Assembly: GCA_963169325.1 (NCBI GenBank)
Contig: CAUJEY010000270.1
Location: forward strand, 1-59,544
Source: Bacteroidota bacterium
GTDB taxonomy: Bacteria; Bacteroidota; Bacteroidia; Chitinophagales; Saprospiraceae
Length of the DNA stretch: 59,544 nucleotides
Direction of reading: 5' to 3'
Shown here: piece by piece, positions 16,472 through 25,356 of the stretch
Numbering within the stretch: position 1 is the stretch's first letter
Layout: every line of letters begins with the position of its first letter
Notes under the pieces: generated by a model
What the model was told of the DNA's origin: nothing
Databases searched by the model: none
What the model saw: the letters and a program-made list of their open reading frames with translations, nothing else
Made by a program: the position numbers and the translations under genes

Positions 16472-19400
16472 GCATACGCCTTCGGTCAATATTTTGCGTG
16501 ACCAAAAACGGGATATTGCCTACATCCCGACGCTAAACGCTAACCGCATTGCCCAACAAATATCGGCAGATGTTGAATCGGGGATACGTTCGTACAACAT
16601 CATAGGGTCTTATGGAACGGGGAAGTCTTCGTTTTTGTGGGCATTGGGACAAACATTGACTGACAGGAAGCGGTACTTTGAAATTGGCTTGGGTAAAAAT
16701 GCCAAAGTCACCGTTTTGAATATGGTTGCCGAATTCAGCTCTGTTAGTCAATTTTTTGCAGAATACTTCGAAGTAGATGATGGGAACGAACACCCGGAAC
16801 AGATTTTTGCAGCGATTTACAACCGTTATCATGCTTTGGGGAAAAAGAACCCATTGTTGGTTTTGATGGTGGATGAATTCGGTAAATTTTTGGAATATGC
16901 CGCTAAACACAATCCGGAGAAGGAACTCTACTTCTTGCAACAGCTCGCAGAATTTGTCAACAACCCCGACCATAGTATTTTGCTGCTGACGACGCTCCAT
17001 CAAAACTTTGATGTATATGCTCATACACTCCAAAAAGCCCAACGCTTCGAATGGACAAAAGTGAAAGGGCGTTTCAGGGAAGTGCCATTTAACGAACCGG
17101 TTGAACATTTGCTCAATTTGGCCGGAGAACGGTTGAGCCAATCGGATGAGTGGGGGACGGCGCCCAAATCGCTCGAAAAAATGGTTCAATCGTTTAATGC
17201 GACAAAAGCGCTGTCATTTAGTCATACGGCTGAACTCGCCCGGAAACTATTCCCACTTGATCTTTATTCTGCATCAGTGTTGGCCTTGGCCTTGCAGCGA
17301 TACGGGCAAAACGAACGCTCGTTGTTTACCTTTTTGGAAAGCCAGGATTATACGGGTCTGCGTGGATATGACCGTCGCAATAACCCCTTTTTCAATCTTT
17401 CAAATGCGTATGATTTCCTGATTTTCAACTTTTATGGCTATCTAAATGCCCCGACGAGTCAAGACAAGCAAGCTTGGACATCTATACAGAGTTCATTGGA
17501 GCGTGCTGAAAATGAAATTGGTGAACACACTGTCGAATGTCTAAAACTCCTGAAAACCATTGGCCTGCTGAACCTATTTGCATCCGCTGGTTCTAAGTTA
17601 GACGCAGAATTTTTAACGGAATATTCCAGGCAATGCTTGGGTTTGAAACAACCGGAATTGGCCCTGGAAATACTCATTAACCGAAAAATAATCCTGTACC
17701 GAAAATACGCCCGGCGTTTTGTTCCATTCGAGGGCACGGACTTAGACATTCAGGACGAACTACTCCGGGCCGGCAATCGATTGGGCGAAATTTCAGATGT
17801 TTCTACATTGCTCAACAAGTATTTTCGCTTTCCGCCGGTGTTTGCCAAACAGTACTATTACCAGATTGGAACGCCCAGGTTATTCGAGTTTGTGATTTCA
17901 CAATCGCCCAAAACCGACCTTGTGCCTCGTGGAGAAACGGATGGCTATATTAACCTGATTTTCAATGACCAGTTAACGACTGAGGATGTGCAAAAGGCAT
18001 CCAAATCTGGTGAGGCTATATTGTATGGTTATTACCGAAACGCTAAAGATATCCGGGAGCTGCTCTTTGAGATTGAACGTACTAAAAAGGCATTGGAAAA
18101 CGTACCCTCCGAAGACAAGGTTGCCCGACGCGAGTTAAATAATATCCAAACACATCAGGAAAGCCTTCTGAACCATTATATCTTAAAAAACCTCTATTCG
18201 GATAAAGGAGATGTTGCCTGGTATTTTGACGGCAGACCACTGACAATTGGCAGTAAACGTGAATTCAATGTACAGTTGACCACAATCTGCAAAAAAGTCT
18301 ATCCGGATACCCCGGCTTTTAAAAACGAGTTGGTCAACCGGACAAAACTTTCTTCGCAAATTCAGACTGCCAAAGGCGCCTTTATTAAAAGTCTGGTGCA
18401 AAATTGGCATTTACCAGATTTAGGGTTCCCGAAAGACAAATTCCCACCGGAGAAGACTATTTTCCTGACCTTGCTTAAAGAAAATGGCTTGATTCCCGAT
18501 CTCGAAAAGCCGGAAAATCCGCTTTCGATCAGCGAGCACAATTCCTTTCGTAAAGTATGGGAGGCATCCGAAGCCTTTCTTGAAAGTGCTCGGGCAAACC
18601 GCCGGCGTATATCGGAACTTACCGGGATTTTAAGCAAACGCCCATTCAAATTAAAACAAGGGTTGATTGATTTTTGGCTACCGGCCTTCCTTTTTATCAA
18701 ACGCGATGAGTTTGCACTTTTCGGTTCGAACGGGTATATACCGAACCTGAGTTCTGATTCTCTTGATTTGGTAGTACGCAAGCCAGCTGACTTTGAAATC
18801 AAAAAATTCGACCTCGCCGGCATTCGGTTGGATGTTTTTAACGCCTACCGTCATTTTTTGAGCCAAGTGGAGTTTGACAAAGTGAGCAATCCGGTTTTTG
18901 TCGAGACCATTCGCCCGTTCCTGACCTTTTACCGTAATCTACCGGACTACGCCAAACATACTAAGCGACTGCAAAAAGAAAGCCGTGCAGTTCGGGAGGT
19001 CATTTCAAACGCAACCGACCCGGAGAATACCTTTTTCGAAGATTTTCCCGCTGCTTTTGGAACCAGCCTCTCAGAATTGAAAACTTCGCAAGTGGCACTG
19101 GAGTCATACATTAATGCCTTGCAGGAATCCATTCGAGAACTGCGCAGTTGCTATGATGAATTGGTAAACCGGTTTGAAACTTTTCTGCTTTCGGAAGTAC
19201 TATATCAGTCATTACCGTTTGGAAAATACAAGGAGCAATTGCAAGGAAGGTTTCGGGATATCAAACAACACCTTTTGCTGCCCTACCAAAAAACCTTTTT
19301 CCTCCGGCTTTCCTCGGAGTTGGACGAACGCGAACCCTGGCTAAGTAGCCTCGCGCAGGCGGTGGTAGGAAAGCCCATGAAACAATTCCGGGACGAAGAC

Positions 19401-19676
19401 GAGCCATTGCTCTATGATAAATTCAAATCTTTAGTACTCGAATTGGACAGCCTGACCGCCCTCTCTAAGACGTCCATCAACGAAGACAAAGAAGAGGTTT
19501 TCGGTCTTGAAATCACCACTTTTGAACACATCGAAAAGAAAATTGTCCGGTTCCCGAAAAATAAAAAAACGGAGATTGGTCGGCTGGAGGACACCTTAAA
19601 AAAACAGTTGGGAAGTGATAAAACCCTTAATATTGCAGCATTGGCAAATGTTCTCAAAGAACTTTTGAAGAAATAG
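16461..19676 (+). CDS. Large P-loop ATPase of the defence island
   Basis: A 1071-residue protein with a clear Walker A (GSYGTGKSS, residues 49-57) and Walker B (LVLMVDEFGK, about 133-142), then a long helical C-terminal two thirds without recognisable nuclease or helicase motifs. Size and layout resemble the big AAA-type ATPases of BREX (BrxC) and phosphorothioate-dependent restriction (DptF/DptH), but I cannot assign it to one of these. The start is ATG 16461 (MAIKHTPSVN), inside the end of the DUF4007 gene; 24 extra upstream residues in frame are shadow sequence. The DndC-like gene follows after 21 bp. Confidence 0.75.
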   Translation: MAIKHTPSVNILRDQKRDIAYIPTLNANRIAQQISADVESGIRSYNIIGSYGTGKSSFLWALGQTLTDRKRYFEIGLGKNAKVTVLNMVAEFSSVSQFFAEYFEVDDGNEHPEQIFAAIYNRYHALGKKNPLLVLMVDEFGKFLEYAAKHNPEKELYFLQQLAEFVNNPDHSILLLTTLHQNFDVYAHTLQKAQRFEWTKVKGRFREVPFNEPVEHLLNLAGERLSQSDEWGTAPKSLEKMVQSFNATKALSFSHTAELARKLFPLDLYSASVLALALQRYGQNERSLFTFLESQDYTGLRGYDRRNNPFFNLSNAYDFLIFNFYGYLNAPTSQDKQAWTSIQSSLERAENEIGEHTVECLKLLKTIGLLNLFASAGSKLDAEFLTEYSRQCLGLKQPELALEILINRKIILYRKYARRFVPFEGTDLDIQDELLRAGNRLGEISDVSTLLNKYFRFPPVFAKQYYYQIGTPRLFEFVISQSPKTDLVPRGETDGYINLIFNDQLTTEDVQKASKSGEAILYGYYRNAKDIRELLFEIERTKKALENVPSEDKVARRELNNIQTHQESLLNHYILKNLYSDKGDVAWYFDGRPLTIGSKREFNVQLTTICKKVYPDTPAFKNELVNRTKLSSQIQTAKGAFIKSLVQNWHLPDLGFPKDKFPPEKTIFLTLLKENGLIPDLEKPENPLSISEHNSFRKVWEASEAFLESARANRRRISELTGILSKRPFKLKQGLIDFWLPAFLFIKRDEFALFGSNGYIPNLSSDSLDLVVRKPADFEIKKFDLAGIRLDVFNAYRHFLSQVEFDKVSNPVFVETIRPFLTFYRNLPDYAKHTKRLQKESRAVREVISNATDPENTFFEDFPAAFGTSLSELKTSQVALESYINALQESIRELRSCYDELVNRFETFLLSEVLYQSLPFGKYKEQLQGRFRDIKQHLLLPYQKTFFLRLSSELDEREPWLSSLAQAVVGKPMKQFRDEDEPLLYDKFKSLVLELDSLTALSKTSINEDKEEVFGLEITTFEHIEKKIVRFPKNKKTEIGRLEDTLKKQLGSDKTLNIAALANVLKELLKK

Positions 19677-19697
19677 GCCAATTCAACCTGTTAGCCA

Positions 19698-20798
19698 ATG
19701 AATAAAGTTCGGCATGTATTGGGAATCTCCGGCGGTAAAGACAGCGCTGCATTAGCGATTTATATTAAAACCAAGTACCCAGACTTGGACATTGAGTACT
19801 ATACCTGTGATACGGGGAAAGAGTTGGATGAAACCTACCAGTTGATTGAAAACCTGGAGGTATTTTTAGGAAAGGAAATCCGGAAATTGCGGGCAGTGGA
19901 GGATAGCCATGAGGATCCGTTTGATCATTACTTGAAACGCTACGGAGGATTTTTACCTTCCTCAAACTCCCGGTGGTGTACTAAAAAACTCAAACTTGAA
20001 CCTTTTGAGCATTATGTAGGTGTTGACTCAGTGGTATCCTATGTTGGCATTCGAGGCGATGAAGAGCGCGAAGGTTATATTTCGAAAAAGCCCAACATCC
20101 AATCCATTTTTCCCTTTCGCAAGAATATATGGAGCGAGGACGTGGTAGCCAAAGCCCTTGCCAATACGAACCGTGATGTATTAGTCGATATATACCATTC
20201 ACTTGAGTTGGAAGCGCGATCAAATCGATTCGAGGAAATTCTTCTGATACCGGCTGAGCAAAAGTTTACACAATCCCATAAACTTAATACGTTGCTCGAT
20301 TTGCACGTACGGGACTTCAACCGTTTGATCTTTGCTTTCTTGCAAACAACCCAATACCCATTGGCGACGGAATCACTATTTCCTCTGGTTGATAATGATG
20401 AAGTTTTGGTGCGTGAGGATATTTTTCGTATTCTTGAAGAAAGTGGCGTAGGCATCCCAGCCTACTACCACAAAAAGGACTTTGCCATCAACGGTAAAAA
20501 AGGCCAATATAGCCGTAGTCGTTCTGGTTGCTACTTCTGTTTCTTCCAACAGAAAATCGAATGGATTTGGTTATATGAACAACATCCAGAACGGTTTGCC
20601 AAGGCTATGGAATATGAAAAGGATGGCTATACGTGGAATCAGGAAGAACGTTTGGACGAAATGATTCTACCGGAACGTATGCAACAAATTAAAGAAGATT
20701 TTATCAAAAAAACTAGCAATGCTGTCTCCCACTCACCATTTCTTTTGGATATTTTGGATGAGGAAGAAGGGGTTGGGTGTGCGGCGTGTTTTATTTGA
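19698..20798 (+). CDS. DndC-like PP-loop (PAPS reductase family) sulfurtransferase
   Basis: A 366-residue protein with the ATP-pyrophosphatase PP-loop SGGKDSAA (residues 11-18), followed by an adenylate-binding alpha/beta fold typical of PAPS reductases and DndC/SspD. Cysteines that could hold an Fe-S cluster or persulfide occur in SRWCTKK (about 95), SGCYFCFF (about 275) and the C-terminal GCAACFI. A long helical insert (about 155-240) separates the two halves. In Dnd systems the homologue activates the DNA backbone for sulfur insertion, with sulfur from a cysteine desulfurase; no desulfurase is in the window, so a host IscS would be needed. Its 3' end is 3 bp from a convergent gene. Confidence 0.8.
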   Translation: MNKVRHVLGISGGKDSAALAIYIKTKYPDLDIEYYTCDTGKELDETYQLIENLEVFLGKEIRKLRAVEDSHEDPFDHYLKRYGGFLPSSNSRWCTKKLKLEPFEHYVGVDSVVSYVGIRGDEEREGYISKKPNIQSIFPFRKNIWSEDVVAKALANTNRDVLVDIYHSLELEARSNRFEEILLIPAEQKFTQSHKLNTLLDLHVRDFNRLIFAFLQTTQYPLATESLFPLVDNDEVLVREDIFRILEESGVGIPAYYHKKDFAINGKKGQYSRSRSGCYFCFFQQKIEWIWLYEQHPERFAKAMEYEKDGYTWNQEERLDEMILPERMQQIKEDFIKKTSNAVSHSPFLLDILDEEEGVGCAACFI

Positions 20799-20801
20799 TA
20801 A

Positions 20802-21542
20802 CTAAATATCCGTATCTAAGGATGGCATTATTGAGAAAATAGAAAAATTGGAAAAGGATTGGCTCCCAAGCCCCGCCCAAAAACTACCAATGAATGAGTA
20901 ATAAGGCTTCCAAAGCCGGTGTATTGAATGTTGAATAATTTGTTTATATTCACTATTCTGGGTTAATGTTTTGTGCTTATCTTTTGTTAGGAAATTTTTT
21001 AATATAAAGTCAATCCCTAATATAGCATCCATCGGTGGATGAGCAATTCGTGGAGACGGCAAGATGATTACCTGGCCATAATTTTGTATTTTATCCCAGA
21101 TTCTATGCCCCCCAAAAGTTAAATGATACTCTGGATGAATAAATTTTTGATCGCCCGCTGAATCCTTATCAAGATGCCATGACGCATACCCATTAATATC
21201 TTCAATGTCTAGTAATCCGAAAACTTCTATATTAAATTTTTTTAGGTCAATTAATGGATTAGCCTGATCGGCTGGGTTAGCGTATCTACCTATTAGTTCG
21301 ACCGAAAGAACAACATCAAAAGGTACAGCACCCACCGGTTTTGTATGCGACATGGTATCAATAGGCAATTTTAAGCCTTCAAAATGATATTGCCATTCAT
21401 TCTCTGTGGAATGACTCATACATCTTCCTTGGGCATCATAAAGTGGGCCGACATCTTGGCAAAGCCCACAATCATTGAGTAATTCGGCCATTTTAACTAA
21501 GTCGGCAGCAATTAATTTTTTATTATCGACGAATCCGTTCAC
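20802..21542 (-). CDS. Unknown protein, last gene of an AT-rich sensor cassette
   Basis: A 246-residue protein with an N-terminal NDCGLCQDVGPLYD segment (a CxxC pair plus a third Cys in GRCMSHS) that might bind zinc. The middle is a mixed alpha/beta region (PFDVVLSVELIGRYANPAD) and the C terminus (YYSFIGSFWAGLGSQSF) is aromatic. No family is recognised. Its start lies 20 bp inside the receiver-like gene, so it is translationally coupled to it, and the three minus-strand genes 20802-24832 form a tight unit. The region is visibly AT-rich compared with the flanking genes. Confidence 0.6.
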   Translation of the reverse strand: MNGFVDNKKLIAADLVKMAELLNDCGLCQDVGPLYDAQGRCMSHSTENEWQYHFEGLKLPIDTMSHTKPVGAVPFDVVLSVELIGRYANPADQANPLIDLKKFNIEVFGLLDIEDINGYASWHLDKDSAGDQKFIHPEYHLTFGGHRIWDKIQNYGQVIILPSPRIAHPPMDAILGIDFILKNFLTKDKHKTLTQNSEYKQIIQHSIHRLWKPYYSFIGSFWAGLGSQSFSNFSIFSIMPSLDTDI

Positions 21543-22656
21543 GTGAATAAAAGGTTTTAAGTTGATCTAATTTATCTTTTTCACTAGCTGCGACATCCTT
21601 CCAGTCTTCTATTGAAATTCGATTAATGGCAGCTTCATGGGAGACATATTGCTTTGATTGCCAAGGGAAAGCATTTTCCTGCCCAGATACAAATAACCCA
21701 TCTATAGGGTCAAGGGGGCGTTTAAGTCCTTGGCAAATTATCCAAAATTGATCGCTTCGAGCCTTTTCAATTTTATTCGCTGGTACTAACCCATCTAATC
21801 CTAATTTTCCTTTCAGAAGATCAACACGCTTCGAAGCGGATGTTGGTTGAAGCCTTAAGCCTTCTCCTATTGCTTCGTCCCACCAGTGTTCAATGTTATA
21901 CATCCACCACCGAGACCATCCTTCCATAAAAACACCTTTATAAGAAAAGTCATTGAGTATTAGTTTTAATTTTGGCCAGTCGTTTGATGCATTGATCTCA
22001 ATACCTAGCCGGGCAGCCAATAGCTGTTCAGAAATAAGTAATCCTTCCTTTTCTAGTAAATTACGTACTATAAAAGCCGCAATATCATGTGTTGGTTTAT
22101 TAATGTATGTTTCCATCCTTTGACGAAAGCGCTCTTCCAATGCTTCGTATCCAAAACCCATAAGTTGCTCAACAGCCCTACTTGGATTTTCTCTATTCAA
22201 ATGGTTAATCCAATCATAGCCCCTCGCTAAAGCGAGTAACTTCAACCTGAGGGTTTCAAATGCAGAATTGTTGTTTAATTCTTCTTTTAATATACGAAGA
22301 TCGAAAGCATCCTCACCTGTCTTGTCGAAAAATTGTTGAAGGTTGTAATTACCAGAAAATAACACTAATGGAAACTCGTTAATTGTTTTCTCTTTTGCCA
22401 TTTCACGAATAGCATGGGCAATTATCGCACCACTATATTTCGCGTAATTGCCATCAAGACCGGCTTTTTCTTGTAGCCTAAGATCAAGGATAACCCCTTG
22501 AAAACTTAGTTGAGCGATACGATCGTATTCACGTTCCCAATCACCTGCAGGCTTAGAGTGTTCAATTTTAATGCCTCCTCCTGCTTCAATGCCGCTAATA
22601 GTACCTGCAATATCCTTTTTGTCCCAGTCATCAATATAAAGATATCTATATTCCAT
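21523..22656 (-). CDS. Receiver-like domain protein with unknown effector part
   Basis: A 377-residue protein. The first ~125 residues follow the response-regulator receiver pattern: acidic pair Asp9-Asp10 (YLYIDDWD), a candidate phospho-acceptor Asp58 (GVILDLRL), Ser101 (PLVLFSGN) and Lys124 (LRILKEEL). The remaining 250 residues are helical and aromatic-rich (EGWSRWWMYNIEHWWDEAIG) with no DNA-binding or enzyme motif I can name. It overlaps the double-GHKL kinase gene by 11 bp, so a kinase-receiver pair is likely. The receiver is divergent; phosphorylation is an inference from residue spacing. Confidence 0.6.
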   Translation of the reverse strand: MEYRYLYIDDWDKKDIAGTISGIEAGGGIKIEHSKPAGDWEREYDRIAQLSFQGVILDLRLQEKAGLDGNYAKYSGAIIAHAIREMAKEKTINEFPLVLFSGNYNLQQFFDKTGEDAFDLRILKEELNNNSAFETLRLKLLALARGYDWINHLNRENPSRAVEQLMGFGYEALEERFRQRMETYINKPTHDIAAFIVRNLLEKEGLLISEQLLAARLGIEINASNDWPKLKLILNDFSYKGVFMEGWSRWWMYNIEHWWDEAIGEGLRLQPTSASKRVDLLKGKLGLDGLVPANKIEKARSDQFWIICQGLKRPLDPIDGLFVSGQENAFPWQSKQYVSHEAAINRISIEDWKDVAASEKDKLDQLKTFYSRERIRR

Positions 22657-24832
22657 ATTCCATTAATTGTTTTGATGATGCTTTTGGAATTTCAATTCTA
22701 AAACATGTTACAAATTCTGTCTCTGGAGGGATTAAGAAAATTTTACCCCCATAAGTTTCAATAATATCCTTTACGATTTTTAAACCCAAGCCAGTGCCTA
22801 CTAATCGCTCATCAGAAGGCGCGTCAAAGCCGGCAGGTAAAGAAGTAGTAAAGAAGGCATTGAAAATTCGATCCTTAATTTCCTCCGCCACGCCATCTCC
22901 ATTGTCTGTAAATTCAATGTATATTTTATCACCTTCTTCCCCAGCAATAATAGCAATTATTCCTTTTGAATTCGCGCGTTGGATCGCTTTTTTTGAATTT
23001 GTATATAAATTATACAAAATTGAAGTCCATTCAGATGGGTGCATCGGCACTGTAAATAAGTCATATCCTCCATAAAATTCAGATTTAATCTCTATCCCCA
23101 TTTTATTTGCATCTCCCTTAATTGCTGACACAAATCTATTTACTATATCAGTAATTCTTATTGGTTGCAATTCTCGACTTACATTTTGAGAAATCGTGGT
23201 ATTAAAATAAGCTGTATAAGCAATAAAATTATTGAACCCTCTTCGAAGTTCTTCTAATAACCCAATTCCTTCAGCATTTTGTTGAAGTGATTGAAGAGCC
23301 GCAATATAACCATTTATTGAAGGAGTATATTGAGTAACTTCATGGGTAAATTCCGCAATAGTCAATCCTAAAGCAGCCAAAACCCTAATCATTCCTAATT
23401 CATCTATTAAAAGCCTTACTTCTTCTCTTAATTCTCTAACTGCATTTTGTGCCTCCTCTTTTCTCTCGAGGGTACCGGAATTAACGAAGGTTTCAATTCG
23501 ATTTAGTAGTTCCTCTACTGTAGTCCGTTCCTGTTTGTTAGATGATTCCTTTGCTTTACCTGCTTTTCTAATCTCAGTAACACCTTCCCTAAGTCTTAAA
23601 CGCGCCGAAAAAAGTGATTCAGACACAAAGTGTTGTAATTCACGAAAAGCATCATTTGACAAAAGCCCTTCGCGGCTGGCAGTTTCTTCAAAGAACTTCC
23701 CTTTAATATCTAACACTTCAACAAATCCGAAGAAATTACGGTTCCTGTAGGGGATATTCGTAGACCCCTTTTCGCCACTATATATTTTGATATCTAAGCC
23801 TAACCAATCGTCATTTGGCTCTCCATATGGTAAAACCCGAAAGCCATTTCGATAAAGCCTTATTCCAGAAGACTCTTCTGACAAAGTCCTTATATTCCTT
23901 AGTTCCAATTTTGAAACCCCTGCATAATATTCTTCTCGTTCATAAATAAAATAATATGCCTTAAAATGTATTCTCTTTAAACTTGGGTAATTGGGTTCAT
24001 TTTTTTTATATTCAATTGGATTATCGAAATCTTCTATGCTTAAATTTTTGCTTGAGACACTAAACGCTCCTTTCCCATCAGAATCAACACTACCCTCAAT
24101 AACCGCAAGGGCTTTATCAAAGATCATCTTCTGTGGGTCAGCAATAACCGTTCTTATTCCATCAGCATTTCGATAAAATCGAACTTGAAAAGTATTGTCT
24201 TTTTGATTGGCTAGTTGAAGAATTGACCCTTCATCTGATAGGTAATCGGGCTGAAACAAATCAGATACATACCGATAAATGCGCTCTATCGATTTGACGG
24301 TCCAAGGGTCACGTAGATTTGAAATTTTCAGTAAAGTACCTTCATCTTTTTGTTTTGCTATTTTCCTTACTGAGTTAGTGATAGTGGTTATATCTTGATC
24401 TATTTGATACTTTTTCCAGTCAATTTCTAATTCGAAGGCGTTGCCTGAATCATTTGTTTGAGTTATAATTGTTAGATGTTCGCCTAACCTTTGAGTTGCA
24501 AACCGTCCAATGCCTTTTCTGCCAGCTCGCTGTCGTTTGTATTTTTCAGATTTTGGATTATGAACTTTGTCCGTTGAAGAAATAGTCATAAAGCCGTCGA
24601 TCAGTTGCTTGTATGTCATACCGCAGCCATCATCCTCAATAAACAGCGTCCCTCCAGTCATATCTGAATCGATGAAAGTAACACTTACTTCTCGGGCGTC
24701 AGCATCATATGCATTTTTAATCAACTCAGAAACCGCAGTTTCAGCACGCCCCACCAGCTCACGGCCCAATCGGTCAATAAGTCCTGCATCAACTCTGAAA
24801 GCAACATTCTCATCAAATTGATTATTATCCAT
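22646..24832 (-). CDS. Double-GHKL ATPase: MORC/Hsp90-like N-terminus plus histidine-kinase C-terminus
   Basis: A 728-residue protein with two separate GHKL ATP-binding folds. The N-terminal one has the N-box ELIKNAYDA (36-44), G1 EDDGCGM (66-72) and G2 GRKGIGRFA, as in MORC/Hsp90/MutL-type ATPases. The C-terminal one has NLYTNSKKAI, FTDNGDGVA, an F-box (IFNAFFTTS) and GTGLGLKIVKDI, as in histidine kinases. Between them a helical region carries FTHEVTQY with His497 directly followed by Glu, like a DHp phospho-acceptor. It has no membrane segment, so it is a cytoplasmic sensor. It overlaps the receiver-like gene. N-terminal GHKL domains of this type often remodel DNA or sense invaders; here that is inference. 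Confidence 0.75.
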   Translation of the reverse strand: MDNNQFDENVAFRVDAGLIDRLGRELVGRAETAVSELIKNAYDADAREVSVTFIDSDMTGGTLFIEDDGCGMTYKQLIDGFMTISSTDKVHNPKSEKYKRQRAGRKGIGRFATQRLGEHLTIITQTNDSGNAFELEIDWKKYQIDQDITTITNSVRKIAKQKDEGTLLKISNLRDPWTVKSIERIYRYVSDLFQPDYLSDEGSILQLANQKDNTFQVRFYRNADGIRTVIADPQKMIFDKALAVIEGSVDSDGKGAFSVSSKNLSIEDFDNPIEYKKNEPNYPSLKRIHFKAYYFIYEREEYYAGVSKLELRNIRTLSEESSGIRLYRNGFRVLPYGEPNDDWLGLDIKIYSGEKGSTNIPYRNRNFFGFVEVLDIKGKFFEETASREGLLSNDAFRELQHFVSESLFSARLRLREGVTEIRKAGKAKESSNKQERTTVEELLNRIETFVNSGTLERKEEAQNAVRELREEVRLLIDELGMIRVLAALGLTIAEFTHEVTQYTPSINGYIAALQSLQQNAEGIGLLEELRRGFNNFIAYTAYFNTTISQNVSRELQPIRITDIVNRFVSAIKGDANKMGIEIKSEFYGGYDLFTVPMHPSEWTSILYNLYTNSKKAIQRANSKGIIAIIAGEEGDKIYIEFTDNGDGVAEEIKDRIFNAFFTTSLPAGFDAPSDERLVGTGLGLKIVKDIIETYGGKIFLIPPETEFVTCFRIEIPKASSKQLMEYGI

Positions 24833-24861
24833 TGGTCGAGTTTTGAAAAATGCTGAAAAGA

Positions 24862-25338
24862 CTATCCTTCCAGTAGATCAATAAAACAATACTCACTTTC
24901 AAAAAAATAAGGCTCGTCCTTTACTTTAGTGTAAATCAAATCGAAACCTCCATTAGCATATTCTTCCAGTAGGTCTTTCAACGCCGTGATTTTGCCTTCC
25001 ACCTGGTTATCTTCTAAATCTTCCAATGTATTCAGGTCAAGGTCTGATTTTGCAATTACCGCCATCAAGACAAACCGTACCAATTCAGCCGGTCGCCAAG
25101 CCCGTATTTCAATGAATTTTTGGGTTTCCAAGTCCTCTAATGGCAGACGGTAATCCTTTTTCAAACCAAGCATAGCGGCATACATATACAGCTCGTAAAC
25201 ATTTGAGAAGTATTTGCCGGTCTCAAATTTAACATCTACTTTCCCACCGCCCACAAGCGTAAATCGATCAACAACCGGTTCTCGGTATATTTTGGCATAT
25301 ACCGGCGCCCTATCCTCAAATCGTTTAATAAATTCCAT
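24862..25338 (-). CDS. Unknown 158-residue protein coupled to the DndD-like gene
   Basis: An acidic, mainly helical protein of 158 residues, beginning MEFIKRFEDRAPVYAK and ending FIDLLEG, 18 bp downstream of the DndD-like ATPase gene. A basic/aromatic stretch (YELYMYAAMLGLKKDYRLPL) and a later helix (WRPAELVRFVLMAVIAKS) loosely recall the short DndE protein that follows dndD in classical Dnd operons, but there is no convincing sequence match and the length is greater. I describe it as unknown, in a DndE-like position. Confidence 0.6.
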   Translation of the reverse strand: MEFIKRFEDRAPVYAKIYREPVVDRFTLVGGGKVDVKFETGKYFSNVYELYMYAAMLGLKKDYRLPLEDLETQKFIEIRAWRPAELVRFVLMAVIAKSDLDLNTLEDLEDNQVEGKITALKDLLEEYANGGFDLIYTKVKDEPYFFESEYCFIDLLEG

Positions 25339-25356
25339 AACTGTGTCGCTGGGTGT

